From NCBI GenBank assembly GCA_009760855.2, contig WPIO01000193.1:352501-382500 (forward strand): a DNA stretch of 30,000 bases. Reading direction: 5' to 3'. Below the pieces are notes generated by a model. It did not search any database, was not told the DNA's origin, and saw only the letters and a list, made by a program, of their open reading frames with translations. The translations under genes were made by a program, and so were the position numbers. This DNA is from Cristatella mucedo (taxonomy: Eukaryota > Bryozoa > Phylactolaemata > Cristatellidae). Positions 20,710 to 30,000 of this stretch are shown here, piece after piece (within the stretch, counting starts at the first letter, position 1; the number at the start of each line of letters is the position of its first letter).

Positions 20710-21251
20710 TGCCAAGAATGGTGAAGCATCTGTCTGCTTGCTCTGTGCTGTATATCCTGCGTCCACCGGTCCTCGACTGTGGCTGCCTGAGCAGCCGACA
20801 TCGCCTCCCCTCGGGCTCTCTGTCTCTCTCTCTCTCTCCTAGCGGTCTTGTGCCGGAAAATGCTCCTCCAGTGGCAGCAGGGCCACTGCAGCAAGCACGC
20901 TGCTGCTACCACCTGGCATCCGGCTGCATCAGCTCGGCTGCTCCGCTCTTCGGTGGGCTCGGCCGTGACGGCGGAGTCTCTTGAGCGAGGTGCCTCAACG
21001 TCGGGCTCAAGCAGACTCGAGTGCCGACACTGTGCAGTGCCCACGTGCCGCTGACCCCTGGTGCTGCTGCTGACCGTTGCTGTAGGCACAACCAGCGAGC
21101 GATCTCCTTCGCCACTGCCGCCTCCTCCTGCACCAAGTTCCGACGATCCCGCAGCTATTGGACGTGCTCCCGGTAAGGTGGCGCAGCGATTTTGCATTTA
21201 ATTTTAACTCTGTCGCTAGCCCGTTTTTGTTGATTTGCGTCCTCCACCACC
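20710..21251. other. GC-rich unassigned DNA
   Basis: CpG-rich sequence at about 20860-21190, followed by a TTTAATTTTAACTCTG patch. This could be a promoter region for the small frame at 21252, but no TATA box or recognised transcription signal is present. Confidence 0.35.
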
Positions 21252-21428
21252 ATGGCGGTGTGCCGTGTGCCTTGCTCCTGCGTCGTCTTTTGCCCTGCCC
21301 GGCGTTTGCAGCCAGCTAGCAGTGCCCCGCTGCCACCTGTGAGCCTGCTGCGTGTGCATGCTGTCGAATGCTCGCCAGATAGAATCGGTCAGTGCATGCG
21401 TTCAGCATTTCTATGGCAGATCTATTGA
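21252..21428 (+). CDS. Small ORF in optimal Kozak context (58 codons), uncertain
   Basis: The ATG sits in CCACCATGG, the ideal animal initiation context, just after a CpG-rich stretch. The frame runs 58 codons to TGA. Its first third is Cys/Val-rich (MAVCRVPCSCVVFC). A potential donor CCACCT/GTGAGC at about 21338 would turn the start into a first exon of about 29 codons. No family is recognised and no downstream exon is tied to it. A good Kozak context occurs by chance often enough that this is only a candidate. Confidence 0.17.
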   Translation: MAVCRVPCSCVVFCPARRLQPASSAPLPPVSLLRVHAVECSPDRIGQCMRSAFLWQIY

Positions 21429-21885
21429 ACTGGGCTCCCCACCTGACCCTTTCGGATGCACGTGTTCGTTAGCTTCGTGGGACGTTGTGGTACAAGCAGA
21501 ATTGGCTCTACACTGGTGGGACCTATTAGCAAGTGCCTCTTGTTCGTCGGGCTTTCTGAAAGAATTATGCCACTTGCCTGACGTCAATAACTAAGTAATA
21601 TATCCGTACTCGGTAATTGCAAGTCCTAAAATTGGCTGTGGATCTATAGAACGACAAGCATAGCTGAACAGTAGTTTGTGTGTAAAGCGGCTGCACTGTG
21701 CATGCAGTTCTCCCGAGTCTCAGAGCTCGTAGCATAGCTGTACTACGCGTCAGCCGGTTTGTCTGTGTATGCCGCCGACGGACACACTTGGGGCATGCAA
21801 ACTGAAATATAAGATGCACGCACCATGTCCATATGATGTTCTCCCTAGCGATGCTAAGCCAGCCAGAGAGGTGCTAAGGTCATGT
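21429..21885. other. Unassigned DNA
   Basis: Nothing is recognised between the small frame and the SINE. Confidence 0.5.
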
Positions 21886-22036
21886 AAAAAATGCATATTC
21901 ATTTGTATAGCGCCCCAAGAGAACTTAAATCTCTATTCAGGCGCTTCATATATGCCTCGGGGCTCGAGCCCGTGACCACAGCCTTGGCCTTGGTCAGCGC
22001 GAGAACCTTGACTGCTGGATCAAACCATCTCGGCAT
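21886..22036 (-). mobile_element. Full-length tRNA-derived SINE (GCGC-hairpin family), minus strand
   Basis: On the minus strand it begins GCCGAGATGGTTTGATCCAGCAGTCAAGG, has a GGGCTCGAGCCCC B-box region, then AAGCGCCTGAATAGAG, TTCTCTTGGGGCGCTATACAAATGAAT and a short A/T tail. It matches the copy at 15422 along its whole length with few substitutions. The tail is only ATGCATTTTTT, much shorter than in other copies. Confidence 0.87.
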
Positions 22037-22264
22037 ACTGCTACGCATGCATTGTCTGCTGTTTCGTAGCATTTGTCCGTCCGCTAAGTGGTCTTGTTTT
22101 GCCACCGCCCTCGGTGCAAGTTTTGCTTCTTGACTATGCGAGTGTAACATGGCAACGCATGCATCCTCCTCCAGTGTGTTTGATATTCGAAAGTGACTCC
22201 ATGACCTCCGTGACCTGCATCAAAGCTGGCACGTGGCTTTAGTTAGCCGGGGCAGTAACAGTGA
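22037..22264. other. Spacer between two SINE copies
   Basis: No feature is recognised. The two copies are on the same strand but differ in divergence, so they are independent insertions. Confidence 0.5.
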
Positions 22265-22335
22265 CCATAATAATAATCATAAGTCGTTTTTATTGTTCCC
22301 GAAGAGAATCGAATCTCTATATCCGGGTGCTTTTA
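22265..22335 (-). mobile_element. Diverged SINE tail fragment, minus strand
   Basis: On the minus strand AAGCACCCGGATATAGAGATTCG and ATTCTCTTCGGGAACAATAAAAACGACTT precede an ATGATTATTATTATGG tail. The inner AGAGA/TCTCT stem is kept. The outer arms have changed to CCCGGA/TTCGGG, which still pair. Confidence 0.75.
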
Positions 22336-22611
22336 AACGTGGCTGCAAGAGAAGCGACCCAGTGAAGAGTTAGCGACAAGCAGGGTATCTGCTTAGACAA
22401 GCGTGCAAAAGCACATGAGTTAAGGCTACACTTAACCCAAGGTTCGAAAGCACACTCGGGAAGACTCTCAGGGCCACTGGCAGGTAGGACCCTTGGTTAA
22501 TCACGTGTTCTTAATAATGCACATCGGGATAGTAACGTGTACTGAATCGTGCACAGCGGCCAGCACGCAAAGCGCAGAGGAAAAAAAATGTAAAGTCACT
22601 GGAGTGCAGAG

Positions 22612-22682
22612 AAAGCTGAGCTGATGTAGTAGTGTCTCATCTAAAGCTGAGCTGTTGTATTAGTGTCTCATCTAAAGCTGAG
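22612..22682 (-). repeat. 31-bp tandem repeat at the LINE 3' end
   Basis: Two full units (22612-22642 and 22643-22673), each starting AAAGCTGAGCTG and ending GTGTCTCATCT, plus nine bases of a third. They differ at two positions. The array lies at the 3' terminus of the minus-strand LINE and overlaps the end of its reading frame. The in-frame TAG stop lies at the junction with the array. Confidence 0.88.
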
Positions 22683-23110
22683 ACCTAAATGATTCAGAGT
22701 CAATGCAACTAGTGACGAAAGTCTTAATGGAGTGACAGACTGTTGGTACATGTACACCAAAGGCCCGATCACCAAAAGATTTCAATTTAGCGTAAGCAAC
22801 AGTGAGACGAGTGAAAGCCAATGGGCGGTCGTTCGAGAGCACATCACCGGAGGAGTACGGACGTTGGGTAGGTGGCGCTGGCGCTAGCAAATGAACCAAC
22901 CTGTCGGCCAAACAGAGGATCTTGAAGTCGATTCAATGCTCGATTTTAATAGAACCTGTGAAACTCGGACAGAAGTATTGCGATGCATCAGCTACGCGAT
23001 TGACGGCAGACCGGACAAACCGCCACCGAAGTTTGCACCTGTCGCAGACGATCAGTGGCACGACCGAAAGTCCCGAATAAAGGAAATTGGAATTTTTCAG
23101 ATGCAATGTC

Positions 23111-23115
23111 ACAAA
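23111..23115. repeat. Target-site duplication ACAAA, left copy
   Basis: Matches 23349-23353 exactly and immediately abuts the TG of the solo LTR. Confidence 0.85.
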
Positions 23116-23348
23116 TGTTGTTATATTGAGATTATGACACTGTCGTTGGATTATGGGCTGTGGCGATTTATGGCAGTGGTATATAAGTTATGGGAGGCAA
23201 AGGCCCAGGGAGTGAGGTTGAGGACGGCGGGCAGGGCAGTCACGTACTGGCCCGCTGCTGCGGCATCCGTGTGAATAAACGTGTTTGAACCCGTTTCGGT
23301 GTTCTGTGTGGTATCGCGCACCTGCCGCTTAGAGAATGTCAGACTACA
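23116..23348 (+). mobile_element. Solo LTR (233 bp) inserted in the LINE
   Basis: It begins TGTTGTTATATTGAG and ends CAGACTACA (TG...CA termini), with ACAAA duplicated on both sides. A TATATAAG box lies at 23180-23187 and an AATAAA signal at 23274-23279, at the spacing expected for U3 and R, which gives plus-strand orientation. No primer-binding site or internal sequence follows, so the full element was probably removed by LTR-LTR recombination. A 5-bp duplication fits Ty3/gypsy or BEL. It is not related in sequence to the LTRs at 6068 and 7506. LINE sequence resumes directly on either side. Confidence 0.87.
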
Positions 23349-23353
23349 ACAAA
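23349..23353. repeat. Target-site duplication ACAAA, right copy
   Basis: Exact copy of 23111-23115. Confidence 0.85.
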
Positions 23354-24590
23354 ACGCACGGATTAGTCTGGCTGTTGTACTATTTCCCAAGTAGGCTTGA
23401 GTTTTGGCAAAGTTCAGCAGCTGAAAGAAGGCCGATTTGCCATGGAGGGCATGTGCTCATCCGCAGTCCTTATGGAGCACTATGCCAGAATGTGGGCAGA
23501 CTTCACTGGAGTTGCAATAGACGAAGCTATCCAAAGGGTGAGGTCTTTTTAAGCTAGAGAGTGACAACAAATATTAGGTTTGATTGTTGCCAAGCTTCAG
23601 GAAGTTGGTGACCCTCCAAGTGCGGTCAATGCAGGCTGCAAGGGCAGTCAGTGAGTTAGATGAGGAGCAAGGCTTGGTTTGGTCGGAGGACAGGTGGAGC
23701 TAAGTATCGTGGGCATAGACATGAAAGCCAAGAGTGTGATGGCGATAGGATCGACCAGAGGATGCATTTGGACAGAGAAAATAAGAAGAGGAGGAAGACC
23801 GAGAGACCGAGCTACCACATACTCAAAGGAAATCCCCGGATTACAGACGGTCATTTGCATCAGCACCCTTGTCATCTCTCACTGCACTGCAGTAGGATCT
23901 AATCCAATTTAGTACTGTGCCAATTATACCAAGGAGTGCTGAGAGGTGCTCGAGAAGAAGCTGGCGGTCATTTGTGTCAAGCTCTGATGAGAGGTCTTGG
24001 AGAGCTAGCAGAAATGCCCTACCCTGATCAGCATTATTCAGACGGTCATCGTCAGCCCCAAGCAGAGCAGTTTCTGCAGAATGGTTAGCTCTAAGATCCG
24101 ATTTGAACTGACTTCCAGGTCGGATGAACTGAAGTAAGTGTTGAGCTGCTGGGCCAACATTCAAGTTTTTTGGATAGGAATGGCTGAAGCATGACTGAAA
24201 AAAGTTACTCAAATGGATATATAATGGACATATCATATCTATATCATGGTATAGGGTCTTCTTTTTAATGAGTGGCTTTACAGCAGCTGGTTTCAGAAGG
24301 GCAAGAATTTCGTCTATAACGAGGGACATACTACAATTATCTTTATGGTAAGTAGCAGCTAAGGATCGATCAAAATGGATGAAAGCAGCAGTTTCAGCAA
24401 AACCTTTAAGAGTATAATATTGTTGCAACATATTAGCCAAACGAAAGGCTGATTAAAGAAATAAAGAAAGTCAAATTCTGCTAGCTTTCCTTTATAATAA
24501 TGGAAGACAGGCAACATAAAATCGACCATCGTCAACTTTTTTGGGGGTCGGCAAATTTTCAGGATGCACATCTTATTTGAACTTAAAAAA

Positions 24591-25702
24591 TTGTTAAAGC
24601 ATTCCTTTTGCTTGACACCATCTTGCTAACAGAAAATAGGCTGTGCTTTAGTCGCAATTTGAAAGGGTGACTTCGGATACTCGTGGAAAAGCAACTGTTA
24701 GGCTGCAGCTGTGCGATCTAGCTTTTCTTTTTTTAGCCACCCTCCAAATTAAAGTAGTGTAGCCATGCTCATCAAAGAGTACTGCAAACATCAGAGGAAG
24801 TTGGACGAGTGATCATGCACTCGTCGGGCCGCAATCGTAAGTGCGGCAGCTTTACTTTTCAAGCTTCTCTCTGCTGGCAGCTCGTGGTAGCACATCTCGT
24901 GAGCACTCCGACCGTGGCGAATTTCAACGAACGACGACGGTGCGCGCTCTCGTGCTGCTACGACTTGCAGTAGGCCCCTTGCTGGTTTGAGGCACTGGTC
25001 TGGGCTGTCTGGATCGATGCCTGTTTAGCCGGCTGCTCCATCACTCCGATGGGGTGGGGACGTTGAGCCTCTACTGGCAGGCTGGCATATGCAGCAGCAT
25101 ACTGCTCCAGCCACTGTGCATGTGCTGCCTGGCGCTACCCCCCCCCCCAGAGACGGAGCAGAGACTGACTAGTAGCCAGCGCGATGTTGCATTTCGTACC
25201 AATGGGACGACGAGACGATGGCTCGTTCAGTCGCTGCTTGCTGCTTTTCATGAGCCGCCCTGCTGGGCGGCCATCGTCTGACATCACAGTGGCCGCGGTT
25301 GGACGACAGTGCAGTGACGACCGCTTCGTCTCGCTGGTTTTAGTGGTCGGCAGATTCGCATTTCTTGTTTCCCGTCATCTTCAGCTTTCGTCTGTTGGGT
25401 AGGATTAATATCCTGTTGGTTGCAATGAGAAAATAGGTTGCTCTGCAGAGCTGCAGGCCATTCATACTTGCATGTACAAGTACAAGTTCAACTCTGTCCT
25501 TATGCCAAGATCGAGCCAAGATGATGCCAGAGACCTCGTAGCAGGGAATTGCTGTGCGAAATTCGGTTGGGTCTTTGGTTGCACACCACTCGTGACACCG
25601 GAGCAGAGTGTGGACTGCTCTGCTACTTTTAAAAGTGCTCACAGTACCTATGCGCCACTGCTTTCGGTGCATGGGCAAACGTTTTCGTGCGCTCGTGCAT
25701 TC
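24591..25702. other. Unassigned DNA, GC-rich in the middle
   Basis: CpG-rich at about 24820-25330, with (C)11 at 25138-25148. A plus frame at 25184-25402 could end at a GTTGG/GTAGGA donor but has no recognised motif. It might be the promoter side of the candidate gene at 26.3-27.9 kb, which is speculation from position only. Confidence 0.35.
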
Positions 25703-25721
25703 GTGTGTGTGTGTGTGTGTA

Positions 25722-25761
<40 letters not shown>

Positions 25762-25768
25762 CGTGCGT
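25703..25768. repeat. (GT)n microsatellite with GCGT end
   Basis: GT run with one TATGTGC break, ending in three GCGT units. Confidence 0.95.
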
Positions 25769-25876
25769 TGCATGTGTTGTGTATGGCGTGATGTGCCCGA
25801 GGAGTGGGTTGGTGCAGGGGGTTACGTGTATGAGAGGTGGTAGCGTGAGCGAAGGGAGTTGGTGGATGAGGGTAGA

Positions 25877-25920
25877 TGTGTGTGTGCGTGTGTATGTGTG
25901 TGTGTGTGTGTGTGTGCGTG
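25877..25920. repeat. (GT)n microsatellite
   Basis: Second GT run, about 110 bp downstream of the first, with TGCGTGTGTATG breaks. The interval between them is GTG/GGTTG-rich, so the two arrays may be one ancient degraded block. Confidence 0.93.
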
Positions 25921-26302
25921 TTTACTTGCAGGCACGTGCATTTTTGATGGGCTGTATGTGTGGGTGTGCACGTGTGTTCACATGTCGCATTCACAAGTTT
26001 GTTGGAAATGCTAAGTGTTCTTAACTAGCTTCGTGAAGCGGCTGCCGTCATTTTGAGTCGATACCTGGCCTGTTAAGCCTGTTGTACATTTTCTACTTGT
26101 TGCTCAGGACGAGAGTCGGAGCACACGTTGCTAACTTGATGTGCTGTTGTACTTGGCTCTGCCCTTTGTTACATGCTTACCTTTATGAGGTTCTACACAA
26201 GATGTGATAGCTGTGTAAGTTTATTCTTAAATACCCAAACAAGCCTCAACTTATGGTTGCAGCTGCGCATAATTAAATTACCGTGTGGCTTTTTTTGCAC
26301 AG
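25921..26302. other. Unassigned DNA
   Basis: Nothing is recognised. The last 20 bases are a T-rich tract, (T)8GCACAG, that serves as the acceptor of the next candidate exon. Confidence 0.45.
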
Positions 26303-26390
26303 GCTCGAATCTTAAGTACTTGCCAGCAAGCTTAGAAGCTCATGTTGCGGACTCCACTTCCGGTATTCTTTTTCCTGAAGAGCCACGAGG
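26303..26390 (+). CDS. Candidate internal exon 1 of a plus-strand gene
   Basis: A strong 3' splice site (TGGCTTTTTTTGCACAG) and a strong 5' splice site (GAGG/GTAAGG) bound an 88-base open segment encoding SNLKYLPASLEAHVADSTSG and then ILFPEEPRG. It begins with two bases of a split codon and ends with two. The next candidate (26602-26632) supplies the single base needed. No family is recognised. Support comes from the splice-site pair and open frame only. Confidence 0.33.
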
Positions 26391-26601
26391 GTAAGGCGTC
26401 CAGGCTGCCTATATGTAAATGGCAGCGTTTCGCTGCTGTTTTGTGCAGATGACAGCGTTACACTGCAGTTTTGTCGTGCTGGCTTTCATCGTATGCAATC
26501 GGAATGTGGAATGGCCTCGCCGCGCCGTTTGATTGTGGGTTAATATTGATTGTCCTTTTCAGTTACTGGCAATAGTCTCATCCGATGTACTTTTGTTTTA
26601 G

Positions 26602-26632
26602 CTCGTTGTGCAGCCTGGCTTCGATTACCAAG
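26602..26632 (+). CDS. Candidate 31-bp exon 2 of the same gene
   Basis: A TTTTGTTTTAG acceptor and an ACCAAG/GTGAGC donor flank 31 bases. Joined in phase to 26303-26390 they add SLCSLASITK and end exactly on a codon boundary. Very short exons are easy to find by chance, so this rests on phase compatibility and good splice signals. Confidence 0.22.
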
Positions 26633-27475
26633 GTGAGCATTGGAGCTTGACCTTCGCAGTTCTTGTTGCTTAAAAGGCCAGTTCGAGTGTCATCGACACC
26701 CCTTGTAGGTCCGTCTTTGCAGCAGCTAGCAATTAGATGATGGTTCTCTAAGCATCTGACGTTTCATCACTTGCCATTCAAAGGGACACCCCGAAATGGC
26801 TCTTTTTCTGATTGCAAGCACACTTGTGTACGACTGAGAAGTAAATTCCCTCGAATGACCGTCCGAAAAGTGGCCTTCACGAGGTGGCCCTAGTACACGT
26901 CCGGGGCGCGCGAGGCACTCAAGCTTTGTCTGTACATCAGTAGGAGTAATGTTGGGGTTAGTGCGAGTTAGTGTGTCTTTATGCCACCGAATGTTAGAAC
27001 CTCATAAAGGCAAGCATGTAACCAAGGGCAGAGCAAACGTTAGCAACGTGTGCTCCGAGGGCTCTCGAGTCATTGCACAGAACGTTTGCCGTGGTTCACT
27101 CTTTCCTGTTTGATAGCCAATGATAAATCAGAAACCATCACCTGGCCCATAAGAAAATGCCCTTTTTCAGCAGGTACCTGCTATACAGTGAGAGTGATGA
27201 TTAATATCCGGCTAAACTTGAATCTCGGCAACCAAAAAGGTATGAAGTTGAGCACTGTGGCCATTAGCGTAGTGGCTTGCCTTCTTTGCCGTGGGGCAGA
27301 GTGAGCCCGTGGGAGTTAATGTGCTACACTTACATGGTGCTTTACGGCTGACAGAAAGATAGGAAGGCTTTTACTAGAATGACCCGACTCAGCCTATGAT
27401 CGGCAGTCATGCTGAGCAGTTTGCCTGATGGGAGAGGTAAAAAAAACAAGTGGTGAGCTTTTTGCCTTTCACCAG

Positions 27476-27606
27476 ACTGGCTGGCTTCGACGTCATCTCG
27501 GGAACGATAAAAATCGGCATTTGGCCGCCAAACTGGCACTAGCTCGTTCAGATTGGCCTTCGTTTAAATTAACCTTTGTCTTTAACCAATTATCATTCAA
27601 TGTCAC
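27476..27606 (+). CDS. Candidate exon 3 of the same gene
   Basis: A TTTTTGCCTTTCACCAG acceptor and a GTCAC/GTAAGC donor flank 131 bases, open in phase 0 with TGWLRRHLGNDKNRHLAAKL and so on. This phase continues from the 31-bp exon. It ends with two bases of a codon, which does not fit the 27711 segment's coding phase. Either one of these calls is wrong or an exon is missing. Confidence 0.2.
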
Positions 27607-27710
27607 GTAAGCACATGCCTAGAGACGTATCTAAGATATCATGCGAATCGTATAGGTTGCTTCCACTCAGAATAAAGAACGCGGGGGCAAAGATCGACCA
27701 CTGACTTCAG

Positions 27711-27913
27711 CCGTGGCAGAACGGGTTCCGCAGCAGCCACTGCCGCCTGCTGGCGTGTCGCCGTCGTTCGTCTGTCAAAGTCAACTTGAGATTCTTGAAT
27801 TGGAGGCACGGGCACGTGCCATCAAGGCCATGCTAAGCAAAGTGGCACCGGTTGGTACTGAGCATCTACGAGAGGATCCTGAGCGTCAGACGGCCGACTA
27901 TGGTTCTCCATAG
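27711..27913 (+). CDS. Candidate terminal exon with ELEARARAIKAML box
   Basis: After a CTGACTTCAG acceptor the frame runs 66 codons from 27713 to TAG at 27911-27913, immediately followed in frame by TAA. The peptide has a Pro/Gln-rich start, then QSQLEILELEARARAIKAML, then a polar tail. An (E)LExRARAIKxL box near the C-terminus is known to me from CAAP1-like and other nuclear proteins. That comparison is from memory and short, so no gene name is assigned. Codon use is G/C-rich at third positions, unlike the surrounding DNA. The incoming phase (two bases, CC) is not matched by the nearest upstream candidate. No AATAAA occurs in the next 1.5 kb. Confidence 0.42.
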
Positions 27914-29689
27914 TAATGACAAGCAGCCAAGTGGTCAGAACACCCATCGCGAGCGTTTCGCTGAACAGCTGTTGTGTACCTGTTCTAGCTTCCGGTATGC
28001 GAATACTGTTGTAAGGACTTTTCCAAGCTTAGCAAGACTGCTCGATTATACTGTTCATTGCTGGCTTTGTCCCCTTGGCTTAATGTAAGTTTAGCATCCT
28101 CTCGCTGGAATCAGCTATGTGGCTGGCAATTTTCTGTGTATCAAGTGGCAGTCATCGTTGGCTCTCTAATATGCAAAATCCGTCTGTATAATTACAACTG
28201 TTGAACTATATGCTTTACTTTTCTACCTGCGTACATTGTCAGCCGGACAGATCTATTGAAGAACGTGTGCAGCTGAAGACATGATGCCTGCTTTAAAATG
28301 AAATGACTCCAGCTTGCCAATTTAATCTGCTCTGCACGTGTGATAGATTAACTGGCCATTTGTAGTAGATATCTTAAATATCAATTAATATGCATTTGAG
28401 CTATATTTGCTTCGGATGAACAGGTGAACCATTTTTAATTTGTTTCGAAAGCCGTTAGGCATTTCTCTTGGTCCGGCAATTCTTGCAGTGCATGCGTAAA
28501 CCGAGTCATGGTGGCATCGGTCATGTGCAGTTGAAGTCGTGCAAGAGTGTGTGAGCTTCTTGTGCGCTTTTGTCGAGGAAGGTGCAGTGAGGGCTGGTTT
28601 CTGGACGAAACCTTAGCCAGGATATGCTCACGTGAGTGCCCGACAAGTGTTGGGATACGACTTCAGTTGTGACTTCCATTAAATAGCATTGCAATCGGAG
28701 AAAGCGGCAGGCCACGGAGGACGAGAGTATTCCCACATGCGTCGTGCGTGGGTGTCGTTCAGTGCTCTGTGAGCAAAACGCATCGACGTGTGCGGAAGTG
28801 GCCACTGCATCACTCGATATGTATTTTCTATCGATGACAGACGTCACCTCCCCCCTCCCCCCACCTACCAATTCCAGTACATCGGAGCATCTTGTCACTG
28901 GCAAACTGCATCAAGCACTCTTGAGCTGCACCGTCGACTGTATTGAAGGGGCTGCTTAAGCTGTCGCACTGTCCTACTGTGCCATGTCATCGACTAGCCG
29001 CTCGTTAAAGTCCACGAATCGCGTTTTCATTTTGAAATGCGACCGCATTTTTGCCACCACTGTGGGCCCAAACTGAAGCACGGCTGCAAGTGCATGTCAG
29101 GCGACCGAATATGTGATTATCAGCCGGGTTTTGTACCCACAGAAAATAGAATGCGGTTGACCAAAAACAAATAGCATTATCTACCTAAACAATGGCGTGT
29201 TTGTCGCAGGTGGTCGTTTTGTTTGTTTTGCTGCCTTTTCAATGTTTTGTTTTTGACATTGCACTGCCTCGTCGGCTTCGCTCGGCGTTTCTTCGCTTGA
29301 CCAGTACCCAGTGTGCGAATGTCGCATATCAGAAAGGCGAGCCGAGAGGCAGGCGGGGAGCTCGGGGCCGACGCTGGCACTGAGTCGATTGGCCCCCCCC
29401 CCGTCGATGATTTTACGTACGTAACCGATGGGAGTGCCGCCACGAACCTCTGAGAGTTTACACTGCACCTATTTACCTTTTTGAAGTGTGTGATTTACCG
29501 TAATCCTCAACTAATCCTCCACAAATTGGCATAGCAAAGCTACAATACCGATTGCATTTTAAAGCACCCCTGGTTTCTAGTGTTCACACCATTTCGCGTG
29601 AGCGTTCTCATGCACGGGGTATCTTTAGGGGTTAATGCAAAACACCAGGCAGACAGTGCAAGAAAATCTAATCCCCTCCCAGTGAGCCG
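27914..29689. other. Unassigned DNA, possible 3' untranslated region then intergenic
   Basis: AT-rich at 28280-28450. Frames at 28521-28960 on both strands and at 29181-29468 on minus are open but unrecognised. A (C)9-10 run lies near 29393-29402. No poly(A) signal AATAAA is seen before 29,870. Confidence 0.45.
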
Positions 29690-29751
29690 AAAAGTGCTTC
29701 CGAGCAGTGATTAAGTTCTTTTGGGATGCTATACAAATGACTTATTAATAC
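29690..29751 (+). mobile_element. Degenerate SINE tail fragment
   Basis: AAGTGCTTCCGAGCAGTGATTAAG, then TTCTTTTGGGATGCTATACAAATGACTTATTAATA, corresponds position by position to the family core. Both stems are weakened by mutation. It is the most diverged copy in the window. Confidence 0.7.
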
Positions 29752-30000
29752 GCTGGTCAACAAATATTTACAAAAGTCTTGTTGCTGAAGTAAAACTAGT
29801 CATTTCTTATCAATTTTTATGTGCTCAACCTATACATGACAGTCAAATTGCAAAATTGACTACTTTTTGTAATCTGCAATAAATTAATGTTTACATCACA
29901 AAATGCATGCCAATAGTTATACATCTAAGGTTAATACATATAAGAATAAAGTAATAGACTACTTCTTAGATTTCTTCGCCTGTTTCTTGTACAGCTATTC
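29752..30000. other. AT-rich right end, unassigned
   Basis: AATAAA motifs occur at about 29879 and 29945 but cannot be linked to a transcript. Nothing else is recognised before the window ends. Confidence 0.45.

Larger units (their letters stand above)
22674..24590 (-). mobile_element. Decayed CR1-like LINE, reverse-transcriptase region
   Basis: Minus-strand frames spell successive blocks of a CR1-type reverse transcriptase. LAEFDFLYFFNQ lies near 24500; AAVKPLIKKKTL near 24290-24260; RANHSAETALL near 24090; and LLALQDLSSELDTND (motif A region) with GTVLNWIRSY at 24010-23900. The active-site box near 23717-23700 reads YAHDT followed by a stop, so a catalytic Asp is lost. NFLKLGNNQT lies near 23600 and FFQLLNFAKTQAYLG near 23430. 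Beyond the inserted LTR come DRLRQVQTSVA near 23040 and KSFGDRAFGVHVP with SESFRSQL at 22800-22674. Several frameshifts and stops show it is dead. No endonuclease domain is seen upstream, so it is 5'-truncated at about 24.6 kb; that limit is approximate. CR1, L2 and relatives are hard to separate by eye. Confidence 0.88.

Noticed and set aside
20361-21197. 278-codon minus frame and long plus frames over the CT/TCTG array
   Set aside because: Arg/Glu and Ser/Leu repeats come from the microsatellite. The GC-rich extension has no recognised domain.
22891-23274. 127-codon plus ORF at the solo LTR
   Set aside because: It is antisense to the LINE and runs into the LTR. It is fully explained by those two elements.
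25340-25678. 112-codon minus ORF
   Set aside because: It is mixed in composition and protein-like at a glance, but no motif, splice pair or conserved box is visible.

Overview
This window looks like intergenic or intronic DNA of a metazoan, probably a marine invertebrate. Base composition is mixed. There are no operons or Shine-Dalgarno signals, microsatellites are abundant, and at least five classes of retroelement remnant are present. No complete protein-coding gene can be supported. The phylum cannot be fixed from the sequence. SINEs with a GCGC(C)...GGCGCTATATAA tail domain followed by (ATT)n are widespread in invertebrates.

Layout. 1-5.2 kb: low-complexity DNA dominated by a 568-bp (CTC)n tract, with GT, CTG and 24-bp minisatellite repeats. 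5.2-7.8 kb: a SINE tail, then the best-defined object in the window, a compact 1.6-kb LTR retrotransposon on the minus strand (6068-7688). It has both LTRs, a polypurine tract, a primer-binding site matching tRNA-Ser(GCT), and a perfect 5-bp target-site duplication. It sits inside the tail of another SINE, whose body carries a (CT)n expansion. 7.8-15.4 kb: mostly unassigned, with CT, TCTG, GA and GT arrays, one SINE tail, one possible DNA-transposon end and one possible minus-strand terminal exon (8466-8616). 15.4-22.4 kb: two full-length copies of the SINE family (one per strand), a second tRNA-derived SINE, a degraded LINE C-terminus (near 18.0 kb), a 72-bp tandem duplication and a long CT/TCTG compound array.

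22.6-24.6 kb: a decayed CR1-like non-LTR retrotransposon on the minus strand. A 233-bp solo LTR with 5-bp target duplications splits it. The reverse-transcriptase reading continues on both sides of the LTR, so the nesting order is clear. 26.3-27.9 kb: a plus-strand cluster of short open segments flanked by plausible splice sites. It may be the 3' end of a host gene; the last segment ends with an ELEARARAIKAML box and tandem stops. The rest of the right end is unassigned except for one degenerate SINE tail near 29.7 kb.

The window is best read as a retroelement graveyard with a traceable insertion history: SINE, then LTR element into its tail; LINE, then LTR insertion reduced to a solo LTR. 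Any host gene would be spread over large introns and cannot be completed here.
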